Shown piece by piece: positions 48,287-59,540 of a DNA stretch of 64,000 nucleotides. Source of the DNA: Sorex araneus (Eukaryota > Chordata > Mammalia > Eulipotyphla > Soricidae); contig NC_073305.1 of NCBI RefSeq assembly GCF_027595985.1, positions 121,180,114 through 121,244,113 on the forward strand, read 5' to 3'. The translations under genes and the position numbers were made by a program. The notes beneath the pieces were generated by a model. That model was not told the origin of the DNA, ran no database searches, and saw only the letters and a list, made by a program, of their open reading frames with translations. Each line of letters opens with the position of its first letter. The first letter of the stretch is position 1.

Positions 48287-48290
<4 letters not shown>
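47470..48290 (+). mobile_element. Composite non-autonomous element: tandem units plus RTE-type end
   Basis: Two GC-rich units of 266 bp, each starting GCAGAGAGTCTCT (47470 and 47736), lie head to tail with roughly 90% identity by eye. The body that follows (48040-48170) includes 'catggaacagccttgcaagcttcccatggtg', related to the RTE-tailed SINE body. The end (48220-48290) includes 'gagatgttactgagtccgccc' and 'atcagtgattaacgggat', a worn RTE-type 3' end, then GATCGTGAT and a TA microsatellite. The architecture of 5' tandem units, unique body and LINE-derived 3' end is analogous to composite elements such as SVA, but here with an RTE partner. A 158-codon open frame over the two units changes reading phase between them (266 is not a multiple of 3), so I do not call it a gene. 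Confidence 0.75.

Positions 48291-48322
<32 letters not shown>
48291..48322 (+). repeat. (TA)n microsatellite
   Basis: About 16 TA units, forming the tail of the composite element. Confidence 0.97.
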
Positions 48323-48324
<2 letters not shown>

Positions 48325-48936
48325 CACATATTGTCAAGCAGGAACTTAGTACCTGATAGAAGCCAATATTGTGGACATATTGTGAAAGCTTTATCTCGGG
48401 TAAAACAGCAAGGGAACAGAAAAAAAAAGACAAATAAACAACAGCAGCAACAACGGAAACCCACGGTGGTGGTGGAATGAGGAGTGGGTATTAGGTTAGA
48501 GGATATGGCAAATATGGGGGGAGGTTGATTTGGTTAAAAATTGTCGACTCAGTTCACATATGGTGAACTCTGAATCCTCTTTTCTGTGCGATGTCTCTTC
48601 AAAAGACACTCCGGAAGCTCTCTTCTAGTCATCTGCCGAAGGATGAGTTTTGGTTTTGTGGTATTACCAGCTAAAGAACAGATTTTTACCTCTTGTGCAT
48701 GTAAGCTTTATATTCTTCACAAAACTTAATATTTTATCTGTGATAGCAGTTATACAGGGGAAACAAAATAGACTGGCAACACCTCTGCCAAGAGTGCATT
48801 GTGCTGTTTGTGTCAGAACTATTAGGTCAGAATTTTTAATAGGAAGTCAACTGTAAGAAAAAGTATCCTATAAAATGCAAAAATAAATGATTGTAGTATA
48901 GTTACCCAATACTGTATTAATATTTTTCTGCACAGT
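48323..48936. other. Unique DNA
   Basis: No gene or known repeat. 48440-48620 is less AT-rich and carries a short inverted repeat, GTTCACATATGGTGAAC (48553-48569). Confidence 0.55.
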
Positions 48937-48972
48937 AGCACTGTCATCTCGTAGTTCATCGATTCCATGCTT
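48937..48972 (-). mobile_element. RTE-type tail fragment
   Basis: 'agtagcactgtcatctcgtag' followed by 'ttcatcgatt' is the reverse of the last ~35 bp of an RTE-tailed element. Nothing upstream of it is recognisable. Confidence 0.55.
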
Positions 48973-50394
48973 CAATGCAGTTTAATATTCCAATTGAAAA
49001 TAACACTTTTAAAACTTGAAAGGGACTAAAATAACTCGTTTGGTATTTGACTATCATCTTGTAGAGTATATTATGATTTTCTTATAATCAAGCTTTATTT
49101 TATATAAAAATATAATATTAAAAATTGTAATGTTGATCCAATACCAAATTCTATAGAATCCAAATAATCTCTCCTAAAGGTAATATATTTCATTTATTTT
49201 ATAAAAGACTAAGAATTAATTATATCTGTATGTTATGGTCTTTATCTGAGACATGCACATCACTGTATCATAATATCAATACACTTATTGAATTACGGTT
49301 TTAGAATAGTCTAATATTTATTGTCTTGTGGCCTACTAAAATTATGTTCCAACTTGGAGTGATACAACTAAATATAACCATCGTTAAAGTAAGGATATGT
49401 AGAAATTTACCTTATTTTAAAATAGATTTTTTTGTTTATATTTCTTAAATTTCTCCGTAATATTTTTCTATATAACTCAGTAGATTTTAATAAAGTAAAA
49501 TATAACATTAGATTTTAATAAAGTAAAATATAACATTAAAAAACAAAGCATAATTTTTTATTGCAAACAAAATTTTAATAAGACTAAAATTAATTTTAGT
49601 GTGAGTATAACTATCATATTTTGAAGATTTATAAATTTGTGAAATATTCACTGATACTAATTTTTGCACAAACTGACCATTGTTAGATTTAATTGAATCA
49701 CTGCTTTCAGGATTAGTTATTTTTGGTTTTAAATAAATTAATTAATATTTGGTTTGGACTCACTTCATTTTCAGACTGGTGCCCATATTTTACCCATTTT
49801 AAATGTAACAAAATACTTTAAAAAAAATACTTTATTTCCAATGAGAGATATGAAAATATTTTACATTGGTTAAAGATTTAATTGTGCTAAAATATGCATT
49901 TTACCCTCATCAACTATAGTCATCTATTTGATGAATTATTTAGATAATAATTTCTACTTTGTGATGCAAAAATGAATATATATGCTTTTAAGTAATATCT
50001 TGAATATTTTTTGAAAATTTTTCATAAATATCCTCTTAAGAATCTAATGTTCTCTAAACCACAATAACTTGATAGAGCATATCCCATATTTTTCAGAAAG
50101 TTTTTTTCTGGAGGGTTATGTTGGTTATGTGCATATTAGTTATAAACAGAATCATAAGAGAAAAATTAAACATTAATATGACTGAATTCTGCACTTAAAT
50201 TAAATGGGAGAGTTGTATCTTCTAACATACCCGTGTTCAAGGATAGTGAAGCTATATAACCTAACAACCTTATTCTTTATTAGAAAACTTTGTATTTTCT
50301 CCAAAGGATTAGAGAGCTTGTTCCTCTAAAATGAAAATGAGCATTAAGAATTTATATGTTGTCCACAGCTGAGATAAAGTGTCTAGGCAAGAGG
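48973..50394. other. Unique AT-rich DNA with one tandem duplication
   Basis: No gene recognised. A 28-bp segment is duplicated perfectly in tandem at 49482-49509 and 49510-49537, which implies a recent slippage event. Confidence 0.65.
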
Positions 50395-51380
50395 AAACAT
50401 CTCCTGTGATTTTTGCAGTGCAGAAACCACCACTGGGACTTGAACTGTGACCACATAATCCGAGCCAACACATGGCCACCCTGCCCAGGTAGTCTGTCCT
50501 AAGGAAGTCATGGATTCTTGGCCCCCAGTTAATCTCCCCCCCCCTTATTGCATTGAACCCACATCTGTACTCTCACGAGGGCAGCCTGGCAGCCCCAAGT
50601 ACATTAGGCCAATAGTCTATCAGTCTATTACAACCAACATAACCCCCAAACTCACAAAAATAACAGTGAACAACAGGAATCTAAGCAACCCCGATTTAAA
50701 AGTTAAAATTACAGTAAATTCAAACCAAAGAACACATCCCCTGAATACTGATTCAGAATTCAGTGTAGAAGCTCTACACAAGTCACACGGAACACCAAAG
50801 AGGAAAGCAATAAATATCCTTTAAGAGGAAAGAGGAGACCAGCATCTTCTGAACTCCCACACAGTTCTCCCTGACATTGAAATGGGATCACTGATAGTGT
50901 ACTTGAAGGCTCCACCTCCAAACTATCACAAGTGTGGGTGGTATGGAGGAAGAGGACAGAAGATAGGTAAGATAGAGAAGGGACCAGTATGACAATAAAA
51001 GTTGGAAATGATCATGTTTATCAAGAACTAAGTATAGAAAGTATAGGTTTATACATTGTATATATTGTATACAATTGTATACAATGTACAGGAATATAAA
51101 GGTATATACATGATAACCTTTTACTATCTGTATTGCAAACCACAATGCCCAGACAGAAAGAGAGATAGAGATAGGTGGGGGTGGAGGGTAGAGAGAGAGA
51201 AGGTGGCTGGGAGGGGGTGTTGAGGGATTATTGGAGGGAAACTGGGAACACTGGTGCTGGGAAATTTACACTGCTGTATGAATAGGTGTTGGAACATAGT
51301 ATGACTGAAACCCAATCATGAAATGCTTTGTAATGATCTATTGCACAATGATTCTTAAAAAAGGAAATAAATTTTAAAAG
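50395..51380 (+). mobile_element. L1-derived element without ORFs
   Basis: The left part (50395-50910) resembles an L1 5' UTR. 'gaagctctacacaagtcacacggaac' and 'cttgaaggctccacctcc' have counterparts in the 5' UTR at 62340-62600. The right part (51120-51380) is an L1 3' UTR ('ttgcaaaccacaatgcccag', 'aaacccaatcatgaaatgc', A-rich end). Nothing of ORF1 or ORF2 lies between them. The ~105-codon open frame at 50510-50824 is within the 5' UTR and has no domain. It is either an internally deleted L1 copy or a non-autonomous L1 derivative. Confidence 0.65.
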
Positions 51381-51917
51381 GAATTTACATACGTCATCTA
51401 AACCAAATGAGTGCTACTATACATTAATTATAAAAGTTATTTATGTTGGACATTTGAAGTAAATTTATTAACTACAGGGCAAACTGTAAAGTACTTTTAA
51501 ATAAAATGTGTAGATGTTCTAAAAATATTTACAAATTACCTATTGAATTTCTTTCCAAAACTTATTTTATTTTTATATTAAATGATTTAAGAATATTTTA
51601 AGCAAACTTTAAATGTTAAAAAGTTTTAACATTTTTAAAATTTTTTAAAAAAAGTTTTTGTAAAAATTGTAGGAAAAATAATTTATAAATAACATTTAGC
51701 AAAATGAGTTTCTGTATTTGTTATTAAAAAGAATGTACAAAAGAATATATAAAAAATTAGTTACAAACATTTTAAGAGTGATTTGTTGCTATCTTAGGTA
51801 CCACATGTTCCTGATTATTTTACTTAGACCTAATATATATATATTGCCATGAAAGTATTAGGATTTGTGAAACAAAAAGTAAACTATTTATTTTCCTTTT
51901 TAACTTTTGTCTTGGCT
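51381..51917. other. Unique AT-rich DNA
   Basis: Nothing recognised. Confidence 0.6.
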
Positions 51918-52045
51918 CCTTTGGGGTCACATCTGGGGACATTCAGGGGTTACTCCTGCCTCTGCACTAAGGAATTATTGGTCATGGGACAATATGAAAT
52001 GTTGGGGATTGGACCCGGGTCCACTGCATGCAAGTAAAATACTTC
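51918..52045 (-). mobile_element. SINE with internal deletion
   Basis: 'ggggtcacatctggggacattcaggggttactcctgcctctgcac' and 'ggattggacccgggtccactgcatgcaag' are the reverse SINE. The first ~35 bp of the head are missing. Confidence 0.8.
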
Positions 52046-54524
52046 TGAAAAATTATACTTCTGGTTTGATCAATAAAACTCAATAGAAATTACTAAAGCA
52101 AAATTATCAACTCACTTATGATTTCCTTTATTATTATTATGAAAGTATAGTCTCTACTTTGTATCATAGTTAAAATAGTATTTGCTGGATTAAAACAATT
52201 AGTACTAATAGATTTATTATTGATTTAAGCCTACTTGATAAATGAAACAAATACAGGGTTATTTAAAACTAAAAATACTTTTATACATCTTGTTACATAA
52301 TTATTTTCATTACGTGATATGGAAAGAATTTTCTTACTCTAAGATATTTATAAATAAGTTCTGTGTTCATTCTATCATATCAAGTCCTCCCTAGTATAAT
52401 GTTTTACATGAGTTATATAACTGTATAGAAAATTTATTTCAGCTTTTATTTTCAAAAATATTTGTATCTGAAGAATAAATTATATATTTATCCTAACTAA
52501 TATTTGCATATAAAGATGTGCATACATCTATTTCATTGAAAAACAAATGCACAAAAATATCCAATGGCAAGAGGTATTAATATACAAGTAACAGATTTTA
52601 CTGTCACACAGAATTCATATCACATCTTTGCTAGCAAGTTACCCATAGCACACGAACTGAAATAACTTGGGCTTGGTTTTTATATCAATGGTATATATCT
52701 TTTAATACCTTCATTATACCATTATCATAATGGTTCTATCAAAAGACACGCCCAGTATAATAGCAACCAATAAATATTATTTCAATTTTTATAATAACTT
52801 TATTTATTTTTAAAGAAACATCCTTAACATAATATTTTGGAGACTATTTATAGCACCGAAAACTATTCAACAGCTTTAATGAAAATACCTACTGCTTTGG
52901 AAGAATCCATTTTGAACTGAAATTAACAATTGCTCCACTTATCACAGCAAGGAACCCATTTTGCTAAAAATAACAGAAAAAGGACATACTGTATTCCAAA
53001 ATGTATATTAGTTCACTTGAAATAAATGGATTTAAAATGTCTTCTATGCAAGAGTCTGCTAATTTAACTCTCTCATTTTCTCATAAATCTTTGTTTTCCC
53101 CTATTTTTAACCAAAGTCTTAGAGTTTCTTCAAGAATAAGCTGTCATGCTTGACACAACAACCCACTGAGTCCAAAGCAATTATATTTTTAAAGAAAAAC
53201 AAAATGGAAATGTTTTACACAGAAATCCCTTTAAGGTATTTTAATATTAATAAATTTAAAGTTTGTGTTTAGAAGGTATTATACATAATGAATAGATAAA
53301 TCCCAACAAAACTAAATGAAGACTTAATGTCAAAATATTTTCATATGCAGTAAATATTCTTAAACTAATATAAATTAATTCCAAAATAGGTTTAACTATT
53401 AAACCCATCAATTTAATGCAAATCATTCTTCATTCTGTTCACAATATTTTGTTGATGCTAGCAAGTTTTAGCATAGAGAAACTAATAGTATGCCTCCAGG
53501 GTCAGTTACTTTATGCATGTTTTTCTCTTATTAATGATACAGGTAGGCAAGAAAATCAGATAAAGCATCCAACACTGAAATTTAAGGAAAAGAAACAAAA
53601 AAAGTGAAACAAGGAGGGCGGAGGAAAGGAAGGGAGGAAGAAAGGAAAAAAGGAAAGAAAGGAGAGAGTGGAAATGAGGGAGGGAGGAAAAATGGACAGC
53701 GAAGGATATAGGAAGGGGAGACAATTAACATGTGAAATGAACAGTGAAATAATTATAAATGGAAAAAACATATACAAAGCCAGAATGTCTGGAAGTTGAC
53801 AGAGTGGAGCAGATCAGATATATGAAATGATAGCAACTAAAAGTTTTCTAAAGAAGTGACAGTACACTTCACAAAATAATCCAAAAGAAAAACCACAAGG
53901 TAAAGTAGATCAGACTAAAAAAAATTCACTGACCCTCTTGTAAACATTTAAAAAGTATAATATTGAATATTAACTGATATCCTAACATTTGGATAAAGAA
54001 GTTAACCAAGAGCTAGCACTAATATCTACAACTCTTGGACATTTTAACTAATATGAATATTTGCATGATTATTTTGGTGACATTCTAGAGATAAAGCCTG
54101 GACAAACCTGAAACAGAAAAAGAAAATTTCAGGGCTGATGTTTAGGGAAATATGAAATTTTCATGTATTTTTATGACGCTCAAGCCCTATAAGTTATCTG
54201 ATATAGGATTAAGGAAGTTCCTTTTATGGAAGTCCGGGGACAGTATGATTTCTAAGATCTTGAATTTCCCGAATCATGTTTATTTGACTCTAAAATTATA
54301 ATATTTTATTGAATAGTCATACAAGTCTTTCCTGATTCAAAGGTTCCTCATTTAAAGTTAACTTGACCCGTATGAAATACATTAATAATTGGATTGTATT
54401 GACTTTGGCTATAAACTGAGGCATTAATGGGAGATGCAGTGAGTAGGTGAAAAGCATTTATTCTCATCTATGATAACAGAAAAATTATTTCTCCCAAACC
54501 TTCACATCCTATTCCCTAAGATAT
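52046..54524. other. Unique AT-rich DNA with a purine-rich tract
   Basis: No gene recognised. 53605-53720 is a degenerate GGAA/GAAA-rich purine tract. Confidence 0.6.
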
Positions 54525-54541
54525 GATGTGATATGTTATTT

Positions 54542-54718
54542 ATTTATTTATTTTTGCATTTTGGGTCACACCCAGCAATGCACAAGGGTCACTCCTGGCT
54601 CATGCACTCAGGAATCACCCCGGGCGTTGCTCAGGGGGCATATGGGATGCTGGGATTCGAACCCGGGTTGGCCACGTGCAAGGTAAATGCCCTACCGGCT
54701 GTGCTATCACTCCAGCCT
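54542..54718 (-). mobile_element. Young SINE with perfect 17-bp TSD
   Basis: Complete reverse copy ending 'tatcactccagcct'. GATGTGATATGTTATTT flanks it at 54525-54541 and 54719-54735. It shares the CTCATGCACTCAGGAATCACC variant with 18324-18524. Confidence 0.96.
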
Positions 54719-54735
54719 GATGTGATATGTTATTT

Positions 54736-55374
54736 CAAAAGGCAAAAACAGACTGCATTGTGGTAAACATTAAGGGAGAACATCCTGTATTACTGAGGTG
54801 GACTGCATTTAATTATCAGTCTTTAAAACTATCAATCTTTCCTGGAAGGGATTTGCCTTCCAGGTAGGAATGCAAGAGGCAAAGAAATACAAGAGCTAAA
54901 GAAGTTGGAAACAACAGGCAAATGAATTGTTTCTAAGCATCTAGGAACAATGACATTTTGACATTCCAATTTAGCTGAGCGAATTTAACATTACATTTAC
55001 GATCTAAATTATGAGAATTTCATGAATACTTATTTAATACATGGGTACAATTTTGAGATAAGTTTTCAAAATTAAAAAAACTACAAAAAAATAAATCAAT
55101 GTTTACCCAGCAGTAGTAGTTTTCACATTGAACCACATTTTTTATTTTGCAATATTTCAGCTAATGTAAAACTCTAAACAATTTCCCAAGTAAAAGTCAA
55201 TCAGGCCTATAAAAAGATTATCAAAATTAATAATATTAGGAACATGTAAACAAAAGCAACGAAGTGCTATTAACAGAATTTAGAAACACATAAACAGTTT
55301 ACATTTCATGGCCAAGTAAGATTTATCATGAGTACAAGGTTGATTCAACACACAAAACTGAAACAAATGATAGA
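54736..55374. other. Unique intergenic DNA
   Basis: Nothing recognised. Confidence 0.6.
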
Positions 55375-55560
55375 GTTGCTGGGGATGTAGCTTAAGTGGG
55401 AGAAAATATGTCTTTTAAGTGTAAATTTATGGTTTTAATACCCGATTTCACACTCTTATTCAAACAATAGTTGGGGGTGTGTTTGGTAACCTCTGAGTAC
55501 TGCCTGGAGTGAATGAATTGCCCATCACCTTGGTAGTAGTTTTGCCATCCTGGCACCAAA
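55375..55560 (+). mobile_element. Decayed SINE with a different tRNA-like head
   Basis: 'gctggggatgtagcttaagtggg' looks like a tRNA start with A box, unlike the main SINE head. Further on, 'gggggtgtgtttggtaacctctgagtactgcctgg' resembles the main SINE body. It may be an older SINE family or a mosaic. Confidence 0.45.
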
Positions 55561-55987
55561 TATCACTGCTGTGTATCCAATAACCAACAAAAAAAATCAA
55601 TGTAATATTCTACATTATACAATAAAAACAAAAAACAATGATCATATCGATGAATACAGAAAATACATTTGATAAACTCCTTCAAGCTATTAAGAGATAT
55701 CCACAAAAAGCACACTACTGACATTACATTTAATCTTAAATTAATATTTCTCCAGACTATGTTAAAAAAAGGCACTCATATTCATCATGGAACTAAAGGA
55801 TTTGGCAAGTTAAAAATGCATGCAAGAAACAGAAGTCTACAGAATAAATCATTATTATAAAACACCAGAGTACTGAAGGGTCAAATAGCAATCATCGAGG
55901 TATCTCATCATTTTGACATTATATTGATGGTATATTATTAATGTTGTACTCCATAAACATTAAAGCATTTTCATTCTTGTAAACCAA
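55561..55987. other. Unique intergenic DNA
   Basis: Nothing recognised. Confidence 0.6.
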
Positions 55988-56464
55988 TGTTACATAAGAT
56001 GGATATTGGGTGAATATCCTTTCCCATTCTGTAGATTGCCTTTGTATTCTGGTCACTGTATCTTTTGCAGAGCAGAAGCTTCTTAGTTTAATATAGTCCC
56101 ATTTGTTTATCTCTGTTTCTACTTGATTGCTTAGTTCCGTGTCCTCTTTGAAGATACCTTTAGCTTCAATATCGTGAAGGGTTTTGCCAACCTTGTCTTC
56201 GATGTACCTTATGGATTGTGGTCTGATGTTGAGGTCTTTAATCCATTTTGATCTGATTTTTGTGCATGGTGTCAGGTCAAGCTCTAAGCCCATTCTTTTG
56301 CATGTGGTTGTTCAGTTATGCCAGCACCATTTGTTGAAGAGGCTTTCCTTGCCATATCAAGGGTATATAAAGCACTAGGTGAACTCTACAAGAAGAAAAC
56401 TTCCAACCCCATCAGAAAATGGGCCAAAGAAATGAACAGATACTTTTCCAAGGAAGAGATATGA

Positions 56465-57034
56465 ATGGCTAAAAGGTACATGAAAAAATGCTCTGCATCA
56501 CTGATCATGAGGGATATGCAGATCAAAACAACTATGAGATATCAGCTCACACCACAGAGAATGGAACACATCCAAAAGAACAAAAGCAACCACTGTTGGA
56601 GAGGATGTGGAGAGAAAGTGACCCTCCTGCACTGCTGGTGGGAATGCCAACTGGTCCAGCCCCTTTGGAAAACAATATGGACACTTCTCAAAAAATTAGA
56701 AATTGACCTTCCATTTGATCCAGCAATACCACTTCTGGGAATATCTCCTGGAGAAACAAAAAAGTATAGTCAAAATGACATCTGCACTCATATGTTCATC
56801 TTGGCACTGTTTATAATAGCCAGAACCTGGAAAAAACCCCAGTGCCCAAGAACAGATGACTGGTTAAAGAAACTCTGGTATATCTATACAATTGTATACT
56901 ATGCAGCTGTTAGAAAGCATGAAGTCATGAACTTTGAATATAAGTGGATCAACATGGGAAGTATCATGCTAAGTGAAATGAGCCAGAAAGAGAGGGACAG
57001 ACATAGAAAGATTGTACTCATTTGTGGAATATAA
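56465..57034 (+). pseudogene. L1 ORF2 C-terminal fragment
   Basis: An uninterrupted frame of 189 codons from M-A-K-R-Y-M-K-K to R-K-I-V-L-I-C-G-I and the natural ORF2 stop. It includes the HCWWEC-like Cys/His stretch (about residue 55) and [15 protein letters not shown]. It is the C-terminal sixth of ORF2, without endonuclease or RT, so it has no enzyme function by itself. A stop just upstream (56462-56464) separates it from the rest of the plus-strand part. Confidence 0.9.
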
Positions 57035-57379
57035 AATAACAGAGTAGGAGACTAATACCCAAGAATAGTAGTATATAATACCAGGAGGTTGACTCCATAG
57101 CTTAGAACTTGGCCTCACACGCTGGGGGAAAGTCATACCAAATGGAGAAGGGAACACCAAATAAAATGTGATTGGAGATCCCTCGTGGTAAGGGAAATGT
57201 GTGCTGAAAGTGGAATAATGACCGAATATGATGGCCACTCAATACCCCTATTGTAGACCAGAACACCTAAAAGGAAAGATAGATAGCAAATTGGAATGTC
57301 CTGCCACAGAGGCAGGGTGGGGTTGGGGGAATGGGACTGGGGGATGGGAGGGATACTGGGTTCATTGGTGGTGGAGAAA

Positions 57380-58071
57380 TGATGTCGGTGGGCCCCACGG
57401 GTGACTTTCGTGAAGCGGGGAGGAGAAAGACGGTCACTTTCTCTCCAACCACCTCTACCACCCGGGACCCAGGGTTACTGGGTTCTTGTCTCGCTCTCGG
57501 AAAAGAATTTCAGGAGTAGACAAGCAGTGAAGTAAATAGATTTTATTTAGAAGGTCTTAGGGAAAGAGGAAAGGATAAGTGGAAAAGGAAAACCAGTAGG
57601 AGTAACGCGCTCAAGAAAGAACGCGGGCTTCTCCAAGGGTGGAGGAAGCTCTACACACATCCTAGCACTGGACACGAAAGCATGAAAGTACACATCTCAA
57701 GGGGGGAGATGCGGGCGACACATGTGCTCAGCCACATGGCACAAGCAGCACATGGGCTCAGGCAGCATATGTGCGCACTTCCTTTGTTCAAGGTGGCCTT
57801 TATAGGGTTTCTCCAACCTGCCCCCACGTGGGGGCTTCTTCCCAGGTAAAAGTCCGTTGCTAAGGAGGTTACCAGGGAGGTTGGGAGTGGTGATGGCCTT
57901 CTTTGGGGAACCCCCTGGGGAGGGGTCCATTATCCTCAGGGTCTGCTGATGGTTTCTTCCGGGTCTTTTGTTTTCTTGAATCTGCACATCTTAAGAGTCT
58001 CCTTCCCAGAGACTCTGTTAAATCTCAATTTTCATTGCCAAGGGCATTTTCCTATCTACCTGCCTACATCA
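57380..58071 (-). mobile_element. Solo LTR, class I-like endogenous retrovirus
   Basis: 692 bp with perfect terminal inverted repeats TGATGT...ACATCA. It is inserted in the L1 3' UTR with flanks GAAA (57376-57379) and GAAT (58072-58075), consistent with a 4-bp TSD with one change, the length usual for class I (gamma-like) elements. Read on the minus strand, a TATAAA box lies at 57804-57799 and AATAAA at 57547-57542. It is much more GC-rich than its surroundings. No internal viral genes are present. Class is inferred from TSD length, size and layout only. Open frames inside it have no viral domain. Confidence 0.87.
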
Positions 58072-58251
58072 GAATGGACACTGGTGGAGGGATGGGCTAC
58101 AGAACACTGCATGAGGGAAAAACAAGCACGAAATGTATGAATCTGTAACTGTACCCTCACTGTGACTCACTAAATAAAAATAACAATAATAAAAAAATAT
58201 TAAAATCCTGGCTCTACCCCTTTTAGGAAATCAAAAAAAAGTGTTACATAA

Positions 58252-58639
58252 AAGTTAATAAAAAACAAAAAATGTATATATGAAATATAAATATATTCAT
58301 TAACATTAAGGTAACCCCCTTGCAACAGGTGTGTGGTTATGACATTTCTACCTGATGCTACTATGTACTTTCATATGTTTTTAAAAATTAGCTTTCACCC
58401 TTGAAGGATAACATAACCTCAGGTAGTTTAGGTTTATGGGGAACTTTCCTCTGTGTTTAATTTTAACTTCTTTCTTTGTGTGCTGTGGACTTGTAAATAT
58501 TGTTTTTCTCTTCTCCTTGAGTCCTTTGCATAGTTTATGCAGAGTCATGTCCTTTTGTATGGGCACAGGAAGACTGTAGCAAATGCTATGCTTTGTAACT
58601 TGGGAGTCATTAACTTCACATGATATTTTCCTCCTGGGC
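58252..58639. other. Unique DNA
   Basis: Nothing recognised. The minus-strand open frame of 86 codons at 58381-58641 has no recognisable domain. Confidence 0.55.
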
Positions 58640-59140
58640 ATTTGTTCTCTTCACCTAAGCCTCAGCTGCCCTTACTTCTTAGCACCCCCAAAAGCAGGAC
58701 CCCCAGGAGTGACAGGACAGACCCAGGGCAAGCGGTGAGTTATGTGCTACCCTGGCATTGAGATGGGTCTGGCCAAAGTGCCTAATGCTTAACTATAAGT
58801 TAAGAGCTTGGACATGGACAAATGCTGTCATGATCCAGGAAGGAATAACTAGATTCAGACACTGCTAGGGTTAGGAATAATTAATCTGACCTTAAGCACT
58901 GCAGTCTGAGCCTGCAAGATGTTCCCAGAAGAGCTGCCCTGCAAGCCTCAATGTATTTCTTACTGTGTCCATACAAAAATAACTAGTATTAAAATGTTAA
59001 TGAGTTCTTGGATTAAGGAAAGGAGAGAAAAACACCTTAAGAGGTGTTTTGACTGTGGGCAGTCAGGAAGAGTTTTGGAATGCCCCTAGGTGGTATTTAC
59101 TTTGAAACCTGGCTGAACTCAGGAAGGGCTTTCTTATGTT
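58640..59140 (+). mobile_element. Possible retroviral gag relic
   Basis: Near 59035-59090 one frame reads a basic stretch followed by C-F-D-C-G-Q-S-G and, six residues on, a second-half C-P before a stop. This resembles a nucleocapsid zinc knuckle (C-x2-C-x4-H-x4-C), but the histidine is missing and the spacing is one residue short. A proline- and glycine-rich stretch precedes it near 58690. No protease, RT or LTR is found beside it. A cellular CCHC-finger pseudogene or chance is also possible. Confidence 0.35.
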
Positions 59141-59399
59141 GATTTTGCTACCAGACTGTATTTTGCTTATTTTTAATTGTAGTAACAAGACATTTAGACA
59201 TGTGTTTCAGACATACATCATTAAAATATCAAGATGTATCTATCATTGCTGATAGTTCAAAAGTTACAACAAAACTTCTGTGACTATTTAAATGTTACAC
59301 AATAATTTGTTTTTTCAATTAATGTAATGTTAAATTTTCTACATACAGAATTCTTTCTCTTTATAATATCTGTATTTGTTAGGGGCAGGGATGGTTTGT
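59141..59399. other. Unique intergenic DNA
   Basis: Nothing recognised. Confidence 0.6.
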
Positions 59400-59540
59400 T
59401 CTACACCTGTCTTTGCTCCAGTCTTGCTTCTGGCTCTGCACTCAAAGTTCTCTCCTGGCAGAGCTCAGGAGGTGCTGGGGTCAAACCCAGGTTAGCAGCA
59501 CTCAAGGCAAATAAGTGCCCTTCCCTCTGTTCTCTCTTTT
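59400..59540 (-). mobile_element. Decayed SINE
   Basis: 'cttctggctctgcactcaaagttctctcctggcagagctcagg' and 'gtcaaacccaggttagcagcactcaaggc' are the reverse of the SINE. Confidence 0.75.

Larger units (their letters stand above)
55998..58241 (+). mobile_element. 5'-inverted (twin-primed) L1 carrying a nested LTR
   Basis: The left 366 bp (55998-56363) are reversed ORF2 sequence ('KWIKDLNIRPQSIRYIEDK' on the minus strand). The plus-strand part starts at 56364 with the next ORF2 segment and runs through the 3' UTR to an A-rich end at about 58195. The two parts are adjacent in a normal ORF2, as twin priming predicts. An antisense solo LTR interrupts the 3' UTR (57380-58071). TGTTACATAA at 55988-55997 and 58242-58251 is a possible TSD; if so, the ~40 bp from 58200 to 58241 between two A-rich runs would be a 3' transduction. 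Confidence 0.88.

Noticed and set aside
57697..57987. 96-codon open frame in the LTR
   Set aside because: It lies in the U3/R part of a solo LTR and has no viral or cellular domain.
58725..58745. GCG/GTGAGT splice-donor-like site
   Set aside because: A single donor-like word without a supporting ORF, acceptor or exon partner.
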